DNA of 64,000 nucleotides from Nitrosococcus watsonii C-113. Lineage in GTDB: Bacteria; Pseudomonadota; Gammaproteobacteria; Nitrosococcales; Nitrosococcaceae. The stretch's first letter is position 1. The number at the start of each line of letters is the position of its first letter. Below, one piece after another: positions 58,322-64,000 of the stretch. The DNA is taken from positions 732,307 through 796,306 of the forward strand of contig NC_014315.1 in assembly GCF_000143085.1 (NCBI RefSeq). Reading direction: 5' to 3'. The notes under the pieces were generated by a model, which saw nothing but the letters and a program-made list of their open reading frames with translations, was not told where the DNA came from and did no database searches. Made by a program: the position numbers and the translations under genes.

Positions 58322-60559
58322 TTAAGGAGAGTTAGTAGTGGGCATTTTGTTTGTCAGCGGCTTTAACTGCAGCACGATTCCTGCCAACGGAGGCACCGTA
58401 ATATTGATGGAATAGGGCTGTCCCATCCAGGTCATATCATCAGTCTGGATGGTTTGGCTATTACCCATATTACTGCCACCATAGTAAGTAGAGTCCGAGT
58501 TGAAGCACTCTAAATAAATCCCAGCTTTTGGAACCCCAAGGCGGTAATTAGTGCGAGGCACCGGGGTAAAATTTAATACCACAATCACAAAATCCCCATC
58601 CTTTAGACGTAGATAACTTAATACCGATTGAGCAGAATCATGGCAGTCAATCCACTCAAAACCTTCTCCAGCGAAATCATAGTAATGAAGGGCAGAGAGA
58701 CTGCGGTAGAGGTGATTAAGATCCTTGATAGCTGTTTGTACCCCTTGATGAACAGGATAATCCAGCAAGTACCAATCTAGGGCTCGGGATTCGTTCCATT
58801 CTTCTCCCTGTCCGAATTCACAGCCCATGAATAACAGCTTTTTGCCGGGATAGGTAAACATCATAGTATAAAGTAGGCGAAGATTGGCAAATCGCTGCCA
58901 TTCATCTCCAGGCATTTTGTAGAGTAAAGATTGCTTACCATGGACCACTTCGTCATGAGATAAAGGTAGCATGAAGTTTTCGTTAAAGGCATACAGCAGC
59001 CCAAAGGTAAGGGCATCGTGATGGTAATGGCGGTAAATAGGATCTTGGCTCATGTAAGAAAGAGTGTCATTCATCCAGCCCATATTCCATTTCATGGAGA
59101 AGCCTAGACCTCCAAGATAGATTGGGCGGGAAACCATAGGCCAGGAAGTTGATTCTTCTGCGATGACCAGAACCCCCGGATGTTGTGCATGAAGCACTTT
59201 ATTCAGTTCCCGTAGAAAGTCGATGGCTTCAAGATTCTCGCGGCCTCCATATTTGTTAGGTATCCAATCCCCTTCTTGACGGGAATAATCTAGATATAAC
59301 ATCGAAGCTACTGCATCTACCCGTAGACCGTCGATATGGAATTCTTCGAGCCAATAGAGGGCGGAAGAAAGCAGGAAATTTTTTACTTCATGGCGGCCGT
59401 AGTTAAAAATAAGTGTTCCCCAGTCCCGATGTTCTCCTAAGCGGGGATCTTCGTGCTCGTATAGGGCGCTGCCATCAAATCGGGCTAAACCATGGGCGTC
59501 TTTTGGAAAATGCCCCGGCACCCAATCCATAAGTACGCCAATGCCATGGAGGTGACAGTAATCTACAAAGTAGCGGAACTCATCAGGTTTGCCGAAGCGG
59601 CTCGTAGGCGCGAAATAGCCGGTTGTCTGGTAGCCCCAGGAGGCATCCAAGGGGTGCTCGGTGACTGGTAGAAGTTCAATGTGGGTAAACCCTGTTTTTA
59701 GGACATAATCTACAAGTTGTCGGGCTAGTTGGCGATAGTTAAGGAAAGTACCATTTTCGTCCCGTTGCCAGGATCCTAGGTGAACCTCATAGACTGAAAT
59801 TGGCTGATGTAGCCAATCGAACTGCTTGCGTTGGTGCATCCATTTCTTATCTTGCCATAGGTAGTTATTTTTGGCGGCTACAATAGAGGCCGTGTGAGGG
59901 CGCTGTTCGAATCGTTGCCCGTAAGGATCAGATTTGAGATGAATTGATTTATGGTTGCGATTACGAAGTTCATACTTATAGAGAGTTCCCGGTTTCAAAC
60001 CAGGAATGAAGAGCTCCCAGACTCCGGTCAAACCTCGAAGTCGCATGGGGTGGCAGCGGCCATCCCAGCGATTGAAGTCTCCTACTACGCTTACTCGCTC
60101 AGCCTCGGGCGCCCATGTGGCAAATAAAATACCACTGATTCCATCCACGCTTACAGGATGAGCGCCGAGAATACGGTAGACATGCCAGTGTTTCCCTTCT
60201 CCAAAAAGATGAAGATCGTAGTCGGAAAGCTGTGGCGGGAAGCAGTAGGGATCGTATTCATGGTGGGTAAATCCCATCTTGTCCTCCCATAAAATTTGAT
60301 AGGGCAAGGGGAGATTCTTAGGGTTTCCATGCCATTCGAATAAATGTAGTACCGAGGAGCGCGCCATTTCCTGGGGAGGCTCGCTTCCAACCCATGCCCG
60401 GATCGCGTGGGGGAGATAGGCCCGCACAACGATACCTTTTCTATAGGGGTGAGGTCCTAGTACCCTAAAAGGATCTGAATAGCAAGCATTTACGAGTTTC
60501 TCGATTGCTTCTGAAAATTCCGGAGCTATGGGTTGCGTGGAATACTGGGAATCGTTCAT
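58322..60559 (-). CDS. glgB: 1,4-alpha-glucan branching enzyme
   Basis: GH13 enzyme forming alpha-1,6 branches in glycogen. 745 residues: two N-terminal beta domains ([22 protein letters not shown]), catalytic barrel with VYEVHLGSW, nucleophile Asp in [15 protein letters not shown], acid Glu in [10 protein letters not shown] and [12 protein letters not shown]. Transcribed away from glgC. Confidence 0.96.
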   Translation of the reverse strand: MNDSQYSTQPIAPEFSEAIEKLVNACYSDPFRVLGPHPYRKGIVVRAYLPHAIRAWVGSEPPQEMARSSVLHLFEWHGNPKNLPLPYQILWEDKMGFTHHEYDPYCFPPQLSDYDLHLFGEGKHWHVYRILGAHPVSVDGISGILFATWAPEAERVSVVGDFNRWDGRCHPMRLRGLTGVWELFIPGLKPGTLYKYELRNRNHKSIHLKSDPYGQRFEQRPHTASIVAAKNNYLWQDKKWMHQRKQFDWLHQPISVYEVHLGSWQRDENGTFLNYRQLARQLVDYVLKTGFTHIELLPVTEHPLDASWGYQTTGYFAPTSRFGKPDEFRYFVDYCHLHGIGVLMDWVPGHFPKDAHGLARFDGSALYEHEDPRLGEHRDWGTLIFNYGRHEVKNFLLSSALYWLEEFHIDGLRVDAVASMLYLDYSRQEGDWIPNKYGGRENLEAIDFLRELNKVLHAQHPGVLVIAEESTSWPMVSRPIYLGGLGFSMKWNMGWMNDTLSYMSQDPIYRHYHHDALTFGLLYAFNENFMLPLSHDEVVHGKQSLLYKMPGDEWQRFANLRLLYTMMFTYPGKKLLFMGCEFGQGEEWNESRALDWYLLDYPVHQGVQTAIKDLNHLYRSLSALHYYDFAGEGFEWIDCHDSAQSVLSYLRLKDGDFVIVVLNFTPVPRTNYRLGVPKAGIYLECFNSDSTYYGGSNMGNSQTIQTDDMTWMGQPYSINITVPPLAGIVLQLKPLTNKMPTTNSP

Positions 60560-60658
60560 GATGCACTTATATTTTGAAGGTTATACGCTATACTATATTT
60601 TAAAAGGTAGGGGATAAAGGTTTAAGGGATAAGGATGCCCCGCTAAGGTTTTTAACTA

Positions 60659-61930
60659 ATGACAAAAAATTATAGCGCACGTTTTGTTAGTCGGCTTACA
60701 CGTGATACTTTGGCGCTAATTCTCGCTGGAGGGCGAGGTTCTCGGTTAAAGCATTTGACGGCATGGCGAGCTAAGCCCGCGGTACCTATCGGAGGAAAAT
60801 TCCGCATTATCGATTTTCCTCTTTCTAACTGCGTTAACTCCGGCGTCCGCCGTATTGGCGTATTAACACAATATAAAGCCCATTCGCTGGTTCGCCATAT
60901 TCAGCAAGGTTGGGGATTTATGCGGGGTTACCTAGGCGAGTTTGTGGAATTAATGCCGGCCTCGCAACGAATTGAAGATTCCTGGTATGCAGGCACTGCT
61001 GATGCAGTATACCAAAATCTCGATATTGTTCGCTCCCATAACCCGGAATATGTACTCATTCTAGCAGGCGATCATGTCTACAAGATGGATTATGGAGATA
61101 TGCTAGCTTACCATGTGGAGCGCGAAGCCGATATGACCGTTGGTTGTATCCATGTCCCACTTAAGGAGGCTAAGGCTTTTGGCGTTATGAGTGTAGACGA
61201 GGATTTTCGAGTAACGGAGTTTATGGAGAAGCCAGAGCACCCCCAGCCCTCACCAGGGCGATCTGACGAAACCTTGGCCTCTATGGGTATTTACGTTTTT
61301 AATGCCGCTTTTCTTTATGAGCAGCTGATTAAAAATGCAGATACTTCTAGTTCCTCTCATGACTTTGGTAAGGATATTATTCCATCCATTCTGCGTAGCC
61401 ACTATCGAGTAATTGCTTTTCCTTTCAGCGATGTCCAGGGAGGGGATCCTGGCTATTGGCGCGACGTGGGGACAGTGGATGCCTTTTGGAACGCTAATCT
61501 TGAGTTGATTGGAGTCAGTCCGGAATTGAACCTCTATGATGAGGATTGGCCGATATGGACCTACCAGGCTCAGCTGCCTCCCGCAAAATTTATTTTTGAT
61601 AACGAAGATCGGCGAGGAATGGCTGTAGATTCTATGGTTTCGGGGGGGTGCATTATCGCTGGCGCGCGGATAGGTCATTCATTATTATTCTCCAATGTAT
61701 GCGTCCAATCTCATACGGAGGTAGTTAGCAGTGTAATATTGCCGGATGTGAAGATAGGTAAGCATTGCCATATTAGGAAGGTGATCTTGGATAAGGGATG
61801 TAACGTACCTGATGGTACGGTGATTGGTGAAGATCTGGAAGAAGATAAAAGACGTTTCTATGTTACGGAGGAAGGGGTGGTCTTAGTAACCCCGGAGATG
61901 CTGGGTCAAAAATACCGCTATATCCGTTGA
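60659..61930 (+). CDS. glgC: Glucose-1-phosphate adenylyltransferase
   Basis: Makes ADP-glucose for glycogen. 423 residues; nucleotide loop LILAGGRGSRL, the KPAVPIGGKFRIIDFPLSNCVNSG block, VLILAGDHVYKMDY, and a C-terminal left-handed beta-helix. Divergent from glgB with about 100 bp between. Confidence 0.96.
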   Translation: MTKNYSARFVSRLTRDTLALILAGGRGSRLKHLTAWRAKPAVPIGGKFRIIDFPLSNCVNSGVRRIGVLTQYKAHSLVRHIQQGWGFMRGYLGEFVELMPASQRIEDSWYAGTADAVYQNLDIVRSHNPEYVLILAGDHVYKMDYGDMLAYHVEREADMTVGCIHVPLKEAKAFGVMSVDEDFRVTEFMEKPEHPQPSPGRSDETLASMGIYVFNAAFLYEQLIKNADTSSSSHDFGKDIIPSILRSHYRVIAFPFSDVQGGDPGYWRDVGTVDAFWNANLELIGVSPELNLYDEDWPIWTYQAQLPPAKFIFDNEDRRGMAVDSMVSGGCIIAGARIGHSLLFSNVCVQSHTEVVSSVILPDVKIGKHCHIRKVILDKGCNVPDGTVIGEDLEEDKRRFYVTEEGVVLVTPEMLGQKYRYIR

Positions 61931-62189
61931 CGGTGGATAAAAGACTGTTTATCCTGCATCACTAATTTTGATGCCAGAATCTAGGAAAGGCATTTTATCG
62001 CTAGTGTTTCTCTACTCATAAATCCTCAAATTAATAGCCCATAGTGGATAGCTTTGCCCGCTTCGATGGGCGTTTGTAGTTTGCCGGCATAAATGGGAAC
62101 TAAGCTAGCGCGAATTTAATGATTAATAATCTTTTTGCTTCTCCATGGGTAGGGGTTTTCTTACCTTCCGCTACCCATGAAAATCATAG

Positions 62190-63671
62190 ATGCGGGCAAT
62201 TCTTGTTGAGGGGATGAGGGGGGTGAAAGCTAGGCCATTTCAACGGCGGCATGGGGGGGTTTTACTTCATGTCACGTCTTTGCCAGGCAGCAATCTAGGT
62301 ATAGACGCTTACCGTTTTGTGGATTTTCTAGTGGAAGCCGGGATTACTGTTTGGCAGATTCTTCCACTAGGGCCAACCCACGAGGATCTATCTCCCTATC
62401 AATGTCTCTCGGTTCATGCCGGTAATCCAAAATTGATCTCTTTGCGATGCTTGGTTGAGGAGCCTTGGTTTGGTATCTGTGATATCGATTTGAACGATTG
62501 TGGGGCTGCGCTATGGCAAGGTTATCGCCGCTTCACTCTCTATGCTAGCCAGGCGATGCAGGCTGAATTTGCTGCTTTTTGTCGTGAGCAAGCTTTTTGG
62601 CTAGAGGATTACGTTTTATTTCAAGCCTTGCGGGAGACTCAGGATAATGCTCCTTGGTTTGAATGGCCTCAAAAGCTGCACGGACATGCGTTCAAGGAGC
62701 TTGGAGTGGTGGGGAAGGAGCTAGAGACTCTGATGGATCGTAACCGCTTCGAGCAATTCATTTTCTTTCGACAATGGTCAAGGCTTAAAAATTACGCTAA
62801 CGGGCATGGGGTATTTATCTTTGGTGATATGCCTATTTTTGTTGCTCACGATAGTGCTGATGTTTGGGCTCAACCAGAATATTTCACCGTGGATAAGGGG
62901 GGTCAGTTAACGGTAATGGCGGGAGTGCCCCCCGATTATTTTTCAGCAACTGGCCAGTGCTGGGGTAACCCTTTATACCAATGGGATCGTCTTGAGGATG
63001 ACGGCTTTGGTTGGTGGTTAGAACGGGTGCGCACCCAGTTAAGGTTGTGCGATATTATTCGTATTGACCATTTTCGTGGCCTTGAGTCCTACTGGGAAAT
63101 CCCGGCTAGTAGCAAAACAGCGGTTAAGGGGCGTTGGGTAAAAGCGCCTGGCGAAGCCCTGTTTCGCGCCCTAGAGGATTCTTATGGATCTTTGCCATTG
63201 GTAGCTGAAGATTTAGGGATTATTACCCCAGCGGTAGATGCATTACGGGATCAGTTTCATTTACCTGGAATGAAAGTTTTACAATTTGCTTTTGAGGGCG
63301 GATCGGATAATCCTTACCTTCCTGAGAACTATTTGGAAAATTGCGTAGTGTATACAGGCACTCATGATAACGATACTACCTTGGGCTGGTTCAACAAGCT
63401 CTCTGAAGATAAGCGCCACTATATTTATGAATACCTAGGATTTCCATCTGAGCCTATGCCGTGGGCGCTAATTGAATGTGCTTTCCAGTCAATAGCTAAG
63501 CATGCGGTAGTGCCAATGCAAGATCTTTTGGAGTTGGGCAGCGAGGGGCGCATGAATTTACCTGGAATGATCGACAATAATAATTGGCGCTGGCATTTTA
63601 ATTGGCCACAGGTAAAACCCGATCTAGCAGCACGCATACGATATTTGGTTAGGCATTATGACCGGCTATAA
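62190..63671 (+). CDS. malQ: 4-alpha-glucanotransferase (amylomaltase)
   Basis: GH77 disproportionating enzyme processing malto-oligosaccharides from glycogen. 493 residues; GVLLHVTSLPG, LPLGPTHEDLSPYQC, nucleophile in IIRIDHFRGLESYWEIP, acid in VAEDLGIITP and YTGTHDNDTTLGWF. The start is uncertain: GTG 62223, preceded by GAGGGG at 9 bases, fits family length better than ATG 62190. Confidence 0.92.
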   Translation: MRAILVEGMRGVKARPFQRRHGGVLLHVTSLPGSNLGIDAYRFVDFLVEAGITVWQILPLGPTHEDLSPYQCLSVHAGNPKLISLRCLVEEPWFGICDIDLNDCGAALWQGYRRFTLYASQAMQAEFAAFCREQAFWLEDYVLFQALRETQDNAPWFEWPQKLHGHAFKELGVVGKELETLMDRNRFEQFIFFRQWSRLKNYANGHGVFIFGDMPIFVAHDSADVWAQPEYFTVDKGGQLTVMAGVPPDYFSATGQCWGNPLYQWDRLEDDGFGWWLERVRTQLRLCDIIRIDHFRGLESYWEIPASSKTAVKGRWVKAPGEALFRALEDSYGSLPLVAEDLGIITPAVDALRDQFHLPGMKVLQFAFEGGSDNPYLPENYLENCVVYTGTHDNDTTLGWFNKLSEDKRHYIYEYLGFPSEPMPWALIECAFQSIAKHAVVPMQDLLELGSEGRMNLPGMIDNNNWRWHFNWPQVKPDLAARIRYLVRHYDRL

Positions 63672-63702
63672 GTAAGATAATAATTGAAATTAGGAGAGAG
63701 TT

Positions 63703-64000
63703 ATGAGCGAGATTCCCGCAGAGTTAAAATATACCAAGTCTCATGAGTGGATTCGGCAAGAAGGGCAGGGTGACTTGACGGTAGGTATTACAGATCAGGC
63801 CCAAGAGATGCTAGGTGATATAGTTTACGTTGAACTACCGGAAGTCGGTACTACTGTCCGTGCTGGCGTGGAGTGCATGGTCATTGAATCGGTGAAAGCG
63901 GCATCTGATGTCTATGCCCCAGTGGAAGGAGAAGTTATTGAAGTGAATACTTCGCTTACGGATCAGCCGGAACTCATTAATCAGAAATCCTACGATGAGG
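63703..64000 (+). CDS. gcvH: Glycine cleavage system H protein (partial, cut by window end)
   Basis: Lipoyl carrier of the glycine cleavage complex. Starts at ATG 63703 with GGAGAGAG upstream. Visible text includes [32 protein letters not shown] and the lipoylation lysine in [13 protein letters not shown]. About 99 codons are present; the C-terminus lies beyond the window. Confidence 0.95.
   Translation, partial: MSEIPAELKYTKSHEWIRQEGQGDLTVGITDQAQEMLGDIVYVELPEVGTTVRAGVECMVIESVKAASDVYAPVEGEVIEVNTSLTDQPELINQKSYDE

Overview
The window fits a chemolithotrophic, ammonia-oxidising gammaproteobacterium of the Nitrosococcus type (marine purple-sulfur-bacteria relatives). The key evidence is the complete hydroxylamine-oxidation block at 45.4-49.6 kb: an octaheme hydroxylamine dehydrogenase (hao), haoB, tetraheme cytochrome c554 (cycA) and tetraheme quinone-reducing cytochrome cM552 (cycB). 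A cytochrome P460 gene, a small copper protein gene and a MocR-type regulator lie just upstream. The other genes (pst/pho, pcnB-folK-panBC, rlmN-pilF-hisS, dksA) are of gammaproteobacterial type and order. The genus assignment is inference from gene content and protein resemblance; no search was run.

Layout. 0-2.5 kb: Zn/Mn-type ABC importer (znuACB). 2.5-3.7 kb: a decayed patch holding an exported-protein gene broken by one in-frame stop and a diverged partial copy of the znuC/znuB junction. 3.7-5.1 kb: nudE-cysQ. 5.2-20.3 kb: a large phosphate locus with two OprP-like porins, phoBR, pstS, pstCAB, phoU, ppx and a CYTH-domain triphosphatase-like gene, with Pho-box-like direct repeats in front of one porin gene, phoB and pstS. 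20.4-24.3 kb: a tight five-gene exported-protein operon (DsrE-like, solute-binding protein, AcfC-like, TsdB-like and TsdA-like cytochromes) that looks like a thiosulfate-oxidation module. 24.5-28.3 kb: hslR, a DUF2934 protein, a YheT-type hydrolase and acs.

28.9-31.9 kb: a type II Zorya-like anti-phage locus (zorA-zorB-zorE order) next to a tRNA-Arg. The zorB and zorE frames are open, but zorA has two in-frame TAA codons and seems to lack its third membrane helix. 32.3-33.4 kb: tRNA-Arg(CCT), then gene-poor DNA with a strongly structured candidate small RNA. 33.4-41.8 kb: peroxiredoxin, dksA, a CbbY-type phosphatase, an aminotransferase, a His-rich cytochrome c, tRNA-Glu(CTC), pcnB (no ordinary start codon), folK, panB, panC, acyP. 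42.1-49.6 kb: the nitrogen-oxidation region. 49.7-56.6 kb: lytic transglycosylase, proS, DUF4124 protein, ndk, rlmN, pilF, hisS. 56.6-63.7 kb: pgi and glycogen genes glgB, glgC, malQ. The window ends inside gcvH.

How the genes work together. HAO oxidises hydroxylamine from ammonia oxidation; electrons pass through c554 to cM552 and the quinone pool. Cytochrome P460 offers a side route for hydroxylamine/NO. The TsdBA module could add thiosulfate electrons. The Pho locus covers phosphate sensing, outer-membrane entry, import and polyphosphate turnover. The most unusual points are the degraded Zorya locus, the solute-binding/AcfC/TsdBA operon, the duplicated translation start in front of hao, and the unexplained structured RNA near 33 kb.
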